A stretch of 64,000 nt of DNA. Source: Rhodococcus sp. ABRD24 (lineage in GTDB: Bacteria > Actinomycetota > Actinomycetes > Mycobacteriales > Mycobacteriaceae). A model generated the notes under the pieces. The model made no database searches. It saw nothing but the letters and a program-made list of their open reading frames with translations, and was not told the DNA's origin. Location: contig NZ_CP035319.1 of the NCBI RefSeq assembly GCF_004328705.1, positions 2,046,001 to 2,110,000 on the forward strand, written 5' to 3'. The translations under genes were made by a program, and so were the position numbers. Positions 16,529 to 25,305 of this stretch are shown piece after piece; within the stretch, counting starts at the first letter, position 1; every line of letters starts with the position of its first letter.

Positions 16529-18229
16529 ATGGACATCACCTCACCCGGCCACGAGGCCCGCCCGGTCAGCGCACCCCGCGGCTCCGAGCTGAACACCCTC
16601 GGGTGGCAGCAGGAGGGCGCGCTGCGCATGCTCATGAACAACCTCGATCCCGAGGTTGCCGAGCACCCCGACAACCTGGTGGTCTACGGCGGCACCGGCC
16701 GCGCCGCCCGCAGCTGGGCCGCGTTCGACGCCATGGTCGCGACGCTCAAGACCCTGAAGAACGACGAGACCATGCTGGTGCAGTCCGGCAAGCCGGTCGG
16801 CGTCTTCCGCACCAACGAGTGGGCGCCGCGCGTGCTCCTCGCGAACTCCAACCTCGTCGGCGACTGGGCCAACTGGGAGCAGTTCCGCAAGCTCGAGGCC
16901 GAGGGCCTGATGATGTACGGCCAGATGACCGCCGGATCCTGGATCTACATCGGCACCCAGGGCATCCTCCAGGGCACCTACGAGACCTTCGGCGCGATCG
17001 CCCGCAAGCTCGCGGCCTCCGGCCGGTATGAGCACAGCGGCGGAACGCTCGCCGGCACCATCACCCTCACCGCAGGAATGGGCGGTATGGGTGGCGCGCA
17101 GCCGCTGGCCGTCACCATGAACGAGGGTGTCGCGATCTGCGTCGACTGCGACGTCACCCGCATCGACCGCCGCATCGCCCACAAGTACCTCGACACCAAG
17201 GCCGACAGCATCGAGCACGCGCTGCAGCTGGCCACCGAGGCCCGGGATGCCCGCAAGCCGCTGTCGATCGGCCTGATCGGCAATGCCGCCGAGATCTTCC
17301 CGGCACTGCTCGCCATGGACGCGCCGATCGACATCGTCACCGATCAGACCTCGGCGCACGACCCACTGTCCTACCTGCCGATCGGCGTCGACATCGCCGA
17401 CATGAAGGAACTGGCCGCGAAGGATCCGGAGAAGTTCACCGAGGACTCCCGCAAGTCGATGGCCGCGCACGTCGAGGCGATGGTCGGCTTCATGGACAAG
17501 GGTGCCGAGGTCTTCGACTACGGCAACTCCATCCGCGACGAGGCCCGCAAGGCCGGTTACGACCGCGCGTTCGAGTTCCCCGGCTTCGTCCCGGCCTACA
17601 TCCGCCCGCTGTTCGAGGAGGGCCTCGGCCCGTTCCGCTGGGCCGCACTGTCGGGCGACCCCAAGGACATCGCCGCGACCGACAAGGCGATCCTCGAGCT
17701 GTTCCCCGAGAACGAGCACCTCAAGCGCTGGATCGAGATGGCCGGCGAGAAGGTCGCCTTCGAGGGCCTGCCCGCCCGCATCTGCTGGCTCGGCTACGGC
17801 GAGCGCCACAAGGCCGGCCTGAAGTTCAACGAGATGGTGGCCAGCGGCGAGCTGTCCGCGCCGATCGCGATCGGCCGCGACCACCTCGACTCCGGCTCCG
17901 TCGCCTCCCCGTACCGCGAGACCGAATCCATGAAGGACGGCTCGGACGCGATCGCCGACTGGCCGCTGCTCAACGCCCTCGTCAACACCGCGTCCGGCGC
18001 CTCCTGGGTGTCGATCCACCACGGCGGCGGAGTCGGCATGGGCCGCTCGATCCACGCCGGCCAGGTGTGCATCGCCGACGGCACCGAGCTGGCCGCGAAG
18101 AAGATCGAGGCCGTGCTCACCAACGACCCGGGCATGGGCGTCATCCGCCACGCCGACGCCGGCTACGAGCACGCCATCGACACCGCGCGGGAGCGCGGCG
18201 TCCGGATTCCGATGTCCGAGAACAGCTGA
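16529..18229 (+). CDS. hutU: Urocanate hydratase
   Basis: Urocanase, 566 residues, converts urocanate to 4-imidazolone-5-propionate using tightly bound NAD. Family blocks are [68 protein letters not shown], the NAD-site [28 protein letters not shown] and [17 protein letters not shown]. The length is normal. The ATG at 16529 follows an AGGAG ribosome site. It is transcribed alone, away from gdh, and ends at a strong hairpin. Control by the shared HutC-like operator is likely. Confidence 0.97.
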   Translation: MDITSPGHEARPVSAPRGSELNTLGWQQEGALRMLMNNLDPEVAEHPDNLVVYGGTGRAARSWAAFDAMVATLKTLKNDETMLVQSGKPVGVFRTNEWAPRVLLANSNLVGDWANWEQFRKLEAEGLMMYGQMTAGSWIYIGTQGILQGTYETFGAIARKLAASGRYEHSGGTLAGTITLTAGMGGMGGAQPLAVTMNEGVAICVDCDVTRIDRRIAHKYLDTKADSIEHALQLATEARDARKPLSIGLIGNAAEIFPALLAMDAPIDIVTDQTSAHDPLSYLPIGVDIADMKELAAKDPEKFTEDSRKSMAAHVEAMVGFMDKGAEVFDYGNSIRDEARKAGYDRAFEFPGFVPAYIRPLFEEGLGPFRWAALSGDPKDIAATDKAILELFPENEHLKRWIEMAGEKVAFEGLPARICWLGYGERHKAGLKFNEMVASGELSAPIAIGRDHLDSGSVASPYRETESMKDGSDAIADWPLLNALVNTASGASWVSIHHGGGVGMGRSIHAGQVCIADGTELAAKKIEAVLTNDPGMGVIRHADAGYEHAIDTARERGVRIPMSENS

Positions 18230-18312
18230 CCGAGAACAACTGATCCTCACACCTGAACACGGCTCACGACGACCAGCGTGAGTCCGAGCCGGCGACACTT
18301 CACGCCGGTTCC

Positions 18313-18365
18313 GCGACGAGCGGCAACGCACAGGACGATCCCTCCTGCGTGTTGCCGCTCGTCGC
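18313..18365 (+). terminator. Hairpin terminator after hutU
   Basis: A long inverted repeat with a perfect 15-base outer stem, GCGACGAGCGGCAAC (18313-18327) pairing with GTTGCCGCTCGTCGC (18351-18365). A mostly paired inner part surrounds a small loop. A short GTTTG follows. It lies about 85 bases after the hutU stop and fits a GC-rich actinobacterial terminator. Confidence 0.8.
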
Positions 18366-18461
18366 GTTTGCGGTGCATGAGGTCGCTTTCCGGGCACAAC
18401 TTTCCGGGCACAAAGGGCGGACCGCTGCCTCTGGACAAAATCCGTGAGCTGAGCCATAGTC

Positions 18462-18504
18462 ATTTCATGCCATCTGATGGCAATTGAATGCCACTAGATG
18501 AAAT
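18462..18504. promoter_or_regulatory. Operator-like repeats upstream of the acyl-CoA dehydrogenase gene
   Basis: The outer arms ATTTCAT (18462-18468) and ATGAAAT (18498-18504) form an inverted repeat centred on CAATTG. Inside, ATGCCA-N3-GATG occurs twice as a direct repeat (18467-18479 and 18488-18500). The first copy contains the palindrome TGCCATC-T-GATGGCA. The cluster lies about 40 bases before the chosen GTG start. The IclR-type gene at 20927 is a candidate regulator. Confidence 0.55.
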
Positions 18505-18541
18505 CTACGATCCCCACCTCTCGTTCATCCAGGAGTTACCC

Positions 18542-19705
18542 GTGACCGCTCAGTCGCTCGACGACGCCCTCGACCTGTCCGAATTCCGCGCCACCGTGCG
18601 CGCCTTCGCGAACGCGGAGATCCTGCCCGGCGCGGCCGAGCGCGACGAGTCCAAGGAGTTCCCCGCCCGCCTGATGCGCCGCCTGGCCGAGCAGGACCTC
18701 ATGGGCATCTCCGTTCCGGAGGAGTTCGGTGGCCTCGGCCTGTCGACCCGCGCCCAGCTCGTCGCCGTCGAGGAGGTCGCCCGCGCCGACGCCGCGTTGG
18801 CGTCGATCTACACCGCCCACTACCTGGGCCTCGAGCCGATCCTCGTCGGCGGCACCGAGGAGCAGAAGAAGCGCTGGCTGCCCGGGCTCGCCTCCGGTGA
18901 GGTTCTCGCCGGTTTCGCGCTCACCGAGCCCGACGCGGGCTCGGACATCGCCTCCATGCGCACCGTGGCGCGCCGTGAGGACGACGGCTGGCACCTGTCC
19001 GGCTCCAAGACCTTCATATCCAACGCCCGCGAGGCCGACCTCGTCGTGCTGTTCGCCAAGACCGACCCCTCCGCAGGCTTCCGCGGCATCACCGCCTTCG
19101 CTGTCCCGAAGGGCACGCCCGGCATCAGCTACTCGGAGCCGCAGGACAAGATGGGTATCCGCTCGGCGCCCACCTACACCGTCTACCTCGACGACGTGGT
19201 CCTCCCGCACGACGCCGTGATCGGCACCGAGGGCCGCGGCGGCAACATCGCACTCACGGCCCTCAACCGCGCCCGCATCGATGTCGCCGCGATGGCCAAC
19301 GGAATCGCCCTGCGCGCTTGGGAACTCGGCCGCGAGTACGCGTCCGAGCGTAAGCAGTTCGGGCACCCCATCTTCGAGTTCCAGGCCATCCAGCTGCTGC
19401 TCGGCGAGTGCGACGCCAAGCTGGTCGCCTCGCGCGTGACCGCCGACTGGGCGTCCGACGTCAAGGACGCCGGCCAGGACCTGCGTCGCGCCGCGTCGAT
19501 CTCCAAGTTCGTGGCGACCGAGGCCTGCTTCTCGATCGTCGACCAGGTCGTCCAGATCCACGGCGGCGCCGGATTCATGCGCGAGTCCGAGATCGAGCGC
19601 CTGTACCGCGACTGCCGGATCCTGCGCATCTTCGAGGGCACGTCGCAGATCCAGCTGCTCACCATCGCGGGCAACGCCCCGTCGATCCGGTCCACCGAGT
19701 ACTGA
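18542..19705 (+). CDS. Acyl-CoA dehydrogenase (glutaryl/butyryl-like)
   Basis: A flavoenzyme of 387 residues that introduces a 2,3-double bond into an acyl-CoA. Motifs are GFALTEPDAGSDIASM (FAD/substrate signature 1), WHLSGSKTFISNA, DKMGIRSAPTYTVYLDDV and RIFEGTSQIQ, with the catalytic Glu before GTS. The GTG at 18542 follows AGGAG and gives the usual family length. An earlier ATG at 18488 falls inside operator-like repeats and is rejected. A CoA-transferase gene follows after 14 bases, so the pair may activate and oxidise the same carboxylic acid; the substrate is unknown. Confidence 0.92.
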   Translation: MTAQSLDDALDLSEFRATVRAFANAEILPGAAERDESKEFPARLMRRLAEQDLMGISVPEEFGGLGLSTRAQLVAVEEVARADAALASIYTAHYLGLEPILVGGTEEQKKRWLPGLASGEVLAGFALTEPDAGSDIASMRTVARREDDGWHLSGSKTFISNAREADLVVLFAKTDPSAGFRGITAFAVPKGTPGISYSEPQDKMGIRSAPTYTVYLDDVVLPHDAVIGTEGRGGNIALTALNRARIDVAAMANGIALRAWELGREYASERKQFGHPIFEFQAIQLLLGECDAKLVASRVTADWASDVKDAGQDLRRAASISKFVATEACFSIVDQVVQIHGGAGFMRESEIERLYRDCRILRIFEGTSQIQLLTIAGNAPSIRSTEY

Positions 19706-19719
19706 GAGGCGAGGCGAAC

Positions 19720-20874
19720 ATGACCACCCCCGCACTCCCCCCGCTCGACGGCGTGCGCGTCGTCGACCTCTCCCGAGTCCTCGCGGGCCCGTTCTGCACC
19801 GCGCTACTCGCCGACGCCGGCGCCGACGTCGTCAAGATCGAGTCGAAGGCCGGCGAGGATTCCCGCCACCTCGGCCCGTTCCGCGACGGCGAGAGCATCT
19901 ACTTCAACGTCCTCAACCGCGGCAAGCGCTCGATCGCGCTCGACCTCAAGGACCCCGAGGACCGGGAAGCGTTGCTGCAGTTGATCGCCGACGCCGACGT
20001 AGTCGTCGAGAACTTCCGCCCCGGCGTCACCGGCCGGCTCGGCATCGACTACGAGGCCGCCCGCGCCCGCAACCCGAAGATCGTCTACGCGTCGATCTCC
20101 GGTTTCGGACAGAATGGTCCGATGGCGGGCGCCGCGGCCTACGATCTCGTGGTCCAGGCACTGTCCGGCGTCATGAGCATCACCGGCACCGAGGACTCCG
20201 GTCCCACCCGTCTGGGTGAATCGTTCGGCGACACCATCACCGGCGTCTTCGCCGCATGGGGCATCAGCACCGCACTGCTGGCCGCCCGTGCCACCGGCCA
20301 GGGCCAGCACCTCGACGTCGCGATGTTCGACAGCATGCTCGCGATGCTGCCCACCGCGCACAGCCAGCTGCAGGCATCCGGCGAGACCCCCAAGCGGGTC
20401 GGCAACCGGCACCCCGTGTCGACGCCGTTCGACACCTACCGCGCCGACGACGGCCTGTTCGTTCTCGCGATCGCCAGCGAGAAGGGCTTCCAGACGCTGG
20501 CCCGCACAATGGGCCGCGAGGAACTGAGCACCGACCCCCGGTTCACCGACGACGCCCTGCGCACCGAGAACGAGCCCGCGCTGCGCAAGGAGATCGAGGG
20601 GTGGTCCGCGGGCAGGACGGTCGCCGAGGTTCTCGACCTGCTGGACGCGGCCGGCCTGGCCGGCTCCGAGGTGTGGGACGTCCAGCAGGCGCTCGGATCC
20701 GAGCAGGCCCGATTCCGCGGTGTCGTGGAGACATTCGAGCACCCCAAGGCGGGCACGGTGTCGTACGTCCGGCAGCCGGTCGTCTTCGGCGACAGCGCGC
20801 GTCCAGCGGTGCGGCGCAGCCCGCTTCTCGACGAGCACCACGACGAGGTCCTCGGCGGATCACCCGCACGATAG
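19720..20874 (+). CDS. CaiB/BaiF-family (class III) CoA-transferase
   Basis: A 384-residue family III CoA-transferase. The N-terminus LDGVRVVDLSRVLAGPFCT and the later LADAGADVVKIE and FNVLNRGKRSIALDLKD are the standard fold motifs. The catalytic Asp is expected in AAYDLVVQALSG. It would pass CoA from one acyl-CoA to a free acid, making the substrate for the acyl-CoA dehydrogenase just upstream. GAGGCGAGGCG serves as ribosome site. An IclR gene follows, completing a compact catabolic unit whose acid is not known. Confidence 0.92.
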   Translation: MTTPALPPLDGVRVVDLSRVLAGPFCTALLADAGADVVKIESKAGEDSRHLGPFRDGESIYFNVLNRGKRSIALDLKDPEDREALLQLIADADVVVENFRPGVTGRLGIDYEAARARNPKIVYASISGFGQNGPMAGAAAYDLVVQALSGVMSITGTEDSGPTRLGESFGDTITGVFAAWGISTALLAARATGQGQHLDVAMFDSMLAMLPTAHSQLQASGETPKRVGNRHPVSTPFDTYRADDGLFVLAIASEKGFQTLARTMGREELSTDPRFTDDALRTENEPALRKEIEGWSAGRTVAEVLDLLDAAGLAGSEVWDVQQALGSEQARFRGVVETFEHPKAGTVSYVRQPVVFGDSARPAVRRSPLLDEHHDEVLGGSPAR

Positions 20875-20926
20875 ATTCGTCGAACAGTCGGCCGAACGGT
20901 CGACGTTCTCGGCATGGGAGACACGC

Positions 20927-21592
20927 ATGGCCCCCGGTGACGTGACGCGCAGCGTCAGTCGGACCTTCGAACTGCTCAGCGCGATCATCGAGCACGGTGG
21001 ACTGACCCTCGCCGACGCCGCGAAGACGACCGACCTCGCGACCAGCACGGCGCTGCGGCTGATCCGCAGCCTCGAGCAGACCGAGTTCGTGCTGCGCGGC
21101 GAGGACAACGTCTACCGCGTCGGTCCGCGTCTGCTACAGATCGGCGCGAAGGCCATCGCCGACAACCAACTGCTCCTGCGGGCGCAGCCGGCCATGGCCG
21201 AGATCGCCGAGATCACCCGGGAGTCGACGTACCTGTCGGCTCCCGGGCCCCGGGGTACGGCGCTGTACCTGGGGCAGATCGAGGGCACCCACGCCATCCG
21301 GCACATGGGGTGGGTCGGCCAGACCGTCCCCCTCATCGGGACCGCGGTGGGTGCGGCCCTGCTCGGCGAGGTGGGCGCGGACGGCTACGCCATCGCCCAC
21401 GACACCATCGAGGAGCACTCCACCGGGGTGGCCGCCCCGATCTACGACGCGATCGGCCGGATCGTCGGAGCGCTGAGCGTCGTCGGCCCCACCTTCCGGC
21501 TCGACGACGACGTCTGCGCCCAGCACGGGCGGGTCCTCGTCGAGCGTTGCACGCAACTGTCGGCGGAACTGGGCCGCACCGTCCCGTCCTAG
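20927..21592 (+). CDS. IclR-family transcriptional regulator (first of two)
   Basis: A 221-residue IclR protein. The winged helix is SRTFELLSAIIEHGGLTLADAAKTTDLATSTALRLIRSLEQTEFV. The effector domain includes LGQIEGTHAIRHMGWVGQTVPL and ends LSVVGPTFRLDDD. The ATG at 20927 has a GGGAG site seven bases upstream. It lies just after the dehydrogenase/CoA-transferase pair on the same strand and probably controls that pair through the repeats at 18462-18504. It is somewhat shorter than many IclR proteins (about 250). Confidence 0.88.
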   Translation: MAPGDVTRSVSRTFELLSAIIEHGGLTLADAAKTTDLATSTALRLIRSLEQTEFVLRGEDNVYRVGPRLLQIGAKAIADNQLLLRAQPAMAEIAEITRESTYLSAPGPRGTALYLGQIEGTHAIRHMGWVGQTVPLIGTAVGAALLGEVGADGYAIAHDTIEEHSTGVAAPIYDAIGRIVGALSVVGPTFRLDDDVCAQHGRVLVERCTQLSAELGRTVPS

Positions 21593-21629
21593 TCCGAGGA
21601 CCGCCGGGATGGAACGGTTTGGTGCCACG

Positions 21630-21645
21630 GTCTCGTATTCGAGAC
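21630..21645. promoter_or_regulatory. IclR-type operator upstream of the second iclR gene
   Basis: The near-perfect palindrome GTCTCGTATTCGAGAC lies 50 bases before the start of the second iclR gene. The same 16 bases, with one change in the core, recur at 22560-22575 before hutH. This points to autoregulation plus control of hutH by one protein. Confidence 0.72.
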
Positions 21646-21694
21646 AATGACGCGGCAGTCCGGCCGATCGGCCGGGATCGGAAGGGGACAATCG

Positions 21695-22483
21695 ATGTCG
21701 ACGAGCCGGGTCAAGTCCGCGGAACGGGTACTCGACGTGCTCGATCTGCTCGCCCGGCGGGGTGTCCCCATGGCCGCGATTGAAATCTCCAGTGCGCTGG
21801 ATCTGCCCAAGAGCACGACGCATCACCTGCTCAACGTGATGCGGGACCGGCGATTCGTCTCCTACTGGCCCGATCAGCGGGCGTGGACGCTCGGCGTCTC
21901 AGCCTTCGAGGTGGGGGCGTCGTACATGCGTTCCGGACCGCTGCACCGCGAGGGGCAGCGGTACATGGTGGAGCTGACCAAGGCCGCCGACGAGACCTCG
22001 CATCTGGCAGTACTGCAGGGCACGGACGTGATCTACCTCGACAAGCGCGAACCGCTCAAACCTGGTGTGCGGCTGGTGACCGAGGTGGGCACCCGGCTGC
22101 CCGCGCACCTGACGGCCGTCGGACGCTCGATCCTGGCGCGTCTCGATCCCGAACAGCTCAGCGCGCTGTATGCCGGGTACAGCTGGCCGACGCGCACGGG
22201 CGAGGGCCCGCCCGCACTCGACGCACTACGCGAGTTGCTGCGTGCCGACCGCGAACAGGGATACGCGGTGGAGCGTGACTCCACGACCAACGGCGTCACC
22301 TGTATCGCCAGCCCCGTGGTGACCCGTGACGGGCGACCCGTCGCCGCGCTGGGTATCGCTTTCCTGACCGGCTCACGAGCGGACGAGGCGTCGGCCGAGC
22401 TAGCCGCTCTGGTGGTCGGCACCACGGCTCGCTTCTCGGCGAGCCTGAGTGACCGAATGGTCGAGCAGCCGATCGAATCCTGA
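21695..22483 (+). CDS. IclR-family regulator, probable regulator of hutH operon
   Basis: A 262-residue IclR protein. The winged helix is SAERVLDVLDLLARRGVPMAAIEISSALDLPKSTTHHLLNVMRDR (two segments of one domain). The effector domain has DETSHLAVLQGTDVIYLDKRE and VGTRLPAHLTAVGRSILA, then the signature TCIASPVVTRDGRPVAALGIAF. The ATG at 21695 follows GGAAGGGG. It stands directly upstream of hutH in the same orientation. The palindrome GTCTCGTAT(A/T)CGAGAC occurs before both genes, so a histidine-pathway metabolite is a likely ligand. That role is inferred. Confidence 0.88.
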   Translation: MSTSRVKSAERVLDVLDLLARRGVPMAAIEISSALDLPKSTTHHLLNVMRDRRFVSYWPDQRAWTLGVSAFEVGASYMRSGPLHREGQRYMVELTKAADETSHLAVLQGTDVIYLDKREPLKPGVRLVTEVGTRLPAHLTAVGRSILARLDPEQLSALYAGYSWPTRTGEGPPALDALRELLRADREQGYAVERDSTTNGVTCIASPVVTRDGRPVAALGIAFLTGSRADEASAELAALVVGTTARFSASLSDRMVEQPIES

Positions 22484-22559
22484 TCCACCGCTCCCCCTGG
22501 CTGAAGAGTTCGGTCGCGCATCCAACCCGCCTCGGTATTGTCTTACATTCCAGACTATG

Positions 22560-22575
22560 GTCTCGTATACGAGAC
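22560..22575. promoter_or_regulatory. IclR-type operator upstream of hutH
   Basis: A perfect 16-base palindrome GTCTCGTATACGAGAC, 65 bases before the hutH ATG. It differs at one base from the site before the adjacent iclR gene. The 15-of-16 match of two sites in front of neighbouring genes is unlikely by chance in GC-rich DNA. Confidence 0.75.
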
Positions 22576-22640
22576 AAGTTCTCGTGTGGCCACTCGCCCG
22601 AAGGCGACCACCGGGCCGTTCCCGTCCACCGGAGGCACCA

Positions 22641-24206
22641 ATGACCCTCACCGCCCCGCCCGCCGTCACCCAGGTAATCGACGTGGGCCTCGGACCCGTC
22701 TCCATCCAGGACGTCGTCGACGTCGCGCGCCACGGGCACGGCGTGAACCTCACCGCAGAGGCCCGCGCCGAGATGGCCCGCACCCGCCGACGCATCGAGG
22801 ACCTCGCCGCCGACCCCCGCCCGGTGTACGGCGTCTCGACCGGCTTCGGCGCCCTCGCCACCCGGCACATCCCGCCGCACCTGCGGACCCAGCTGCAGCG
22901 CAGCCTGATTCGCTCGCACGCGGCGGGATCGGGTCCCGAGGTGGAGCGTGAGGTGGTGCGCGCGCTGATGCTGCTGCGGCTGTCGACACTCGCGACCGGC
23001 CGCACGGGTGTGCGGGTCGAGGTGGCACAGGCATACGCCGATCTGCTGACCGCGGGCATCACGCCGGTGGTCCACGAGTACGGCAGCCTCGGCTGCTCCG
23101 GCGACCTCGCGCCGCTCGCCCACATCGCCCTCGCGGTGACCGGCGAGGGCACGGTCCGCACCGCCGACGGACGGTTGCTCGACTCCGCCGACGCGCTCGC
23201 CGAGCACGGCCTGACCCCCGTCGTCCTCGCCGAGAAGGAGGGCCTGGCACTCATCAACGGCACCGACGGGATGCTGGGCCAGCTCGCGCTCGCCGTCACC
23301 GATCTCGATCATCTGCTCAAGCTCGCCGACATCGCGGCCGCGATGAGCGTCGAGGGCCTGCTCGGCACGGACCGGGTGTTCGCGGCGGACCTCCAGGCGC
23401 TGCGGCCGCACCCCGGTCAGGCAGCGGCTGCCGCCAACATGGCTCGCCTACTGGCCGATTCGCCGATCGTCGCGAGCCACGCCGGTCCCGAGGACACTCG
23501 CGTGCAGGACGCCTACTCGCTGCGCTGCGCGCCGCAGGTGGCCGGCGGCGCGCGGGACACCGTCGAGCACGCCCGCACGGTCGCGCACCGCGAACTCGCC
23601 TCGGCCGTCGACAATCCCGTCGTCACGCTCGATGGACGGGTGGAGTCCAACGGCAACTTCCACGGCGCTCCCGTGGCCTACGTCCTCGACTTCCTCGCGA
23701 TCGTCGCGGCAGACGTCGCGAGCATCAGCGAACGCCGCACCGACCGGTTCCTCGACGTCGCCCGCAACCACGGCCTGCCGCCGTTCCTGGCCGACGATCC
23801 CGGCGTGGACAGCGGACTGATGATCGCGCAGTACACCCAGGCCGCGATCGTCTCCGAACTCAAGCGGTTGGCGGCACCGGCGAGCGTCGACTCGATCCCG
23901 TCGTCCGCGATGCAGGAGGACCACGTCTCGATGGGCTGGTCCGGCGCCCGCAAGCTCCGCCGCGCCGTGGACGGGCTCACAAGGGTACTGTCGATCGAAA
24001 TCCTGACCGCAGCAAGGGGTATCGACCTCCGTTCGCCGCTGCTCCCCGCCGCCGGAACAGGTGCGGTGGTCCGCGCACTGCGTGAGATGGTGCCCGGCCC
24101 GGGCACCGACCGGTTCCTCGCCCCCGAGATCGAGCAGGCCGCCGCACTCGCGGCCTCGGGCGCGCTCGTCGCGGCCGCCGAGACCGCGATCGGAGCACTG
24201 CAGTGA
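22641..24206 (+). CDS. hutH: Histidine ammonia-lyase
   Basis: Histidase, 521 residues, releases ammonia from histidine to give urocanate. The MIO electrophile forms from the tripeptide in GSLGCSGDLAPLAH. Here it is Cys152-Ser153-Gly154, with Cys in place of the common Ala. Other family motifs are VYGVSTGFGAL, LIRSHAAGSG, ALINGTDGM, QDAYSLRCAPQV and SNGNFHGAPVAY. The ATG follows GGAGG at a short distance. The stop overlaps the aminotransferase GTG as GTGA, so the two are coupled. The promoter region carries the IclR-type palindrome. Confidence 0.97.
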   Translation: MTLTAPPAVTQVIDVGLGPVSIQDVVDVARHGHGVNLTAEARAEMARTRRRIEDLAADPRPVYGVSTGFGALATRHIPPHLRTQLQRSLIRSHAAGSGPEVEREVVRALMLLRLSTLATGRTGVRVEVAQAYADLLTAGITPVVHEYGSLGCSGDLAPLAHIALAVTGEGTVRTADGRLLDSADALAEHGLTPVVLAEKEGLALINGTDGMLGQLALAVTDLDHLLKLADIAAAMSVEGLLGTDRVFAADLQALRPHPGQAAAAANMARLLADSPIVASHAGPEDTRVQDAYSLRCAPQVAGGARDTVEHARTVAHRELASAVDNPVVTLDGRVESNGNFHGAPVAYVLDFLAIVAADVASISERRTDRFLDVARNHGLPPFLADDPGVDSGLMIAQYTQAAIVSELKRLAAPASVDSIPSSAMQEDHVSMGWSGARKLRRAVDGLTRVLSIEILTAARGIDLRSPLLPAAGTGAVVRALREMVPGPGTDRFLAPEIEQAAALAASGALVAAAETAIGALQ

Positions 24207-25291
24207 CCCGCGCCGTCGTCCTACCCCGGCCACGACCCGAGATCGAGGCACTGCCCAGGTACTCGACCGCCTCGGGGGTGGCGACAGTGCGCTGGCGGGC
24301 ATCGAGCAACGAGTCGGCTATCGCGCCCTCCCCGGCCGTCGCCGAGGCCATCGCCCGCACCGGCACTCACGGACATCTGTATCCGACGCCGTTCTCGGAC
24401 GATCTGGTCGCCGCCCTGGCCGAGCGACTGTCCGTACCCGCCGCCGAGGTGCTCACGGGCGCCGGTTCGCTGGCACTGCTACAGCAGGTCCTCACGGCAT
24501 TCACCGGCCCCGGCACCGAGGTGGTGCACGCGTGGCGCAGCTACGAGGCGTACCCCATCCTCATCGGGATCGCCGGCGCCACAGCGGTTCCGGTTCCACT
24601 GGACGCGCAACACCGCCACGACATCGATGCGATGATCGCCGCCGTGACATCGAGAACCCGGGTTGTGCTGGTCTGCAGTCCGAACAATCCCACGGGAACC
24701 GAACTGTCGACCGCCGAGCTTCGGCATCTCCTCGACTCCATCCCCGCACATGTCCTGGTCGTCCTCGACGAGGCCTATCGCGAGTTCGCCGCCGGGGATG
24801 TCGACGGCGTCGAACTGCTCCGGGCATATCCCAACCTGGTTGTCCTACGCACCTTCTCCAAGGCGTTCGGGTTGGCCGGCCTCCGAGCCGGGTACGCCAT
24901 CACCCATTCCGAGACGGCCGGACACCTGCGCGCCGCGGCGCCGCCCTTCGGTCTGAGCTCGGTTGCCGAGGCGGCCGCATGCGCCGCTCTCACCGAGACG
25001 GCACACACCGACCGCATCGTGGAGTCGGTGCGGGCCGGACGTCGACATCTGCGCGCGGAGCTGACCGCAAGAGGGATCGAAACTCCCTCCAGTGGAGGGA
25101 ACTTCGTCTGGATTCCCGTCGGCCAGCGGGCGGCGGCGCTCGAGGCGGCCTGCGTGGCGCACGGCGTGTCGGTCCGCGCCTTCCCCGGTGAAGGGGTGCG
25201 GGTGACCGTCGGAGAACGCGCCGCCGAGGACGCGGTACTCGCTGCCCTGAACGGACTCACTTCCGACCTGACCGCACGCCGACCCGACTGA
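24203..25291 (+). CDS. HisC-like PLP aminotransferase, possible histidine/imidazolepyruvate transaminase
   Basis: A 362-residue class I/II aminotransferase resembling histidinol-phosphate aminotransferase. Motifs are ASNESAIAPSPAV, HLYPTPFSDDLVAAL, VVLVCSPNNPTGTELS, VVLDEAYREFA, the PLP-lysine block RTFSKAFGLAGLRAGYAI and VRAFPGEGVRVTVG. It is translationally coupled to hutH (GTGA) and followed 14 bases later by a FAD-linked hydroxyacid dehydrogenase. In this setting a catabolic step between histidine and imidazolepyruvate is more likely than histidine synthesis, but aromatic amino acids are also possible substrates. Confidence 0.85.
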   Translation: MTRAVVLPRPRPEIEALPRYSTASGVATVRWRASSNESAIAPSPAVAEAIARTGTHGHLYPTPFSDDLVAALAERLSVPAAEVLTGAGSLALLQQVLTAFTGPGTEVVHAWRSYEAYPILIGIAGATAVPVPLDAQHRHDIDAMIAAVTSRTRVVLVCSPNNPTGTELSTAELRHLLDSIPAHVLVVLDEAYREFAAGDVDGVELLRAYPNLVVLRTFSKAFGLAGLRAGYAITHSETAGHLRAAAPPFGLSSVAEAAACAALTETAHTDRIVESVRAGRRHLRAELTARGIETPSSGGNFVWIPVGQRAAALEAACVAHGVSVRAFPGEGVRVTVGERAAEDAVLAALNGLTSDLTARRPD

Positions 25292-25305
25292 TACGAGGAA
25301 ACCCG

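Noticed and set aside
16541..18463. 640-codon open frame on the minus strand
   Set aside because: Antisense to hutU with low-complexity Gly/Val/Asp/Leu content; the opposite strand is a clear urocanase.
18488..18541. Earlier ATG start for the acyl-CoA dehydrogenase
   Set aside because: It falls inside operator-like repeats and lacks a ribosome site; the GTG at 18542 follows AGGAG and gives the family length.
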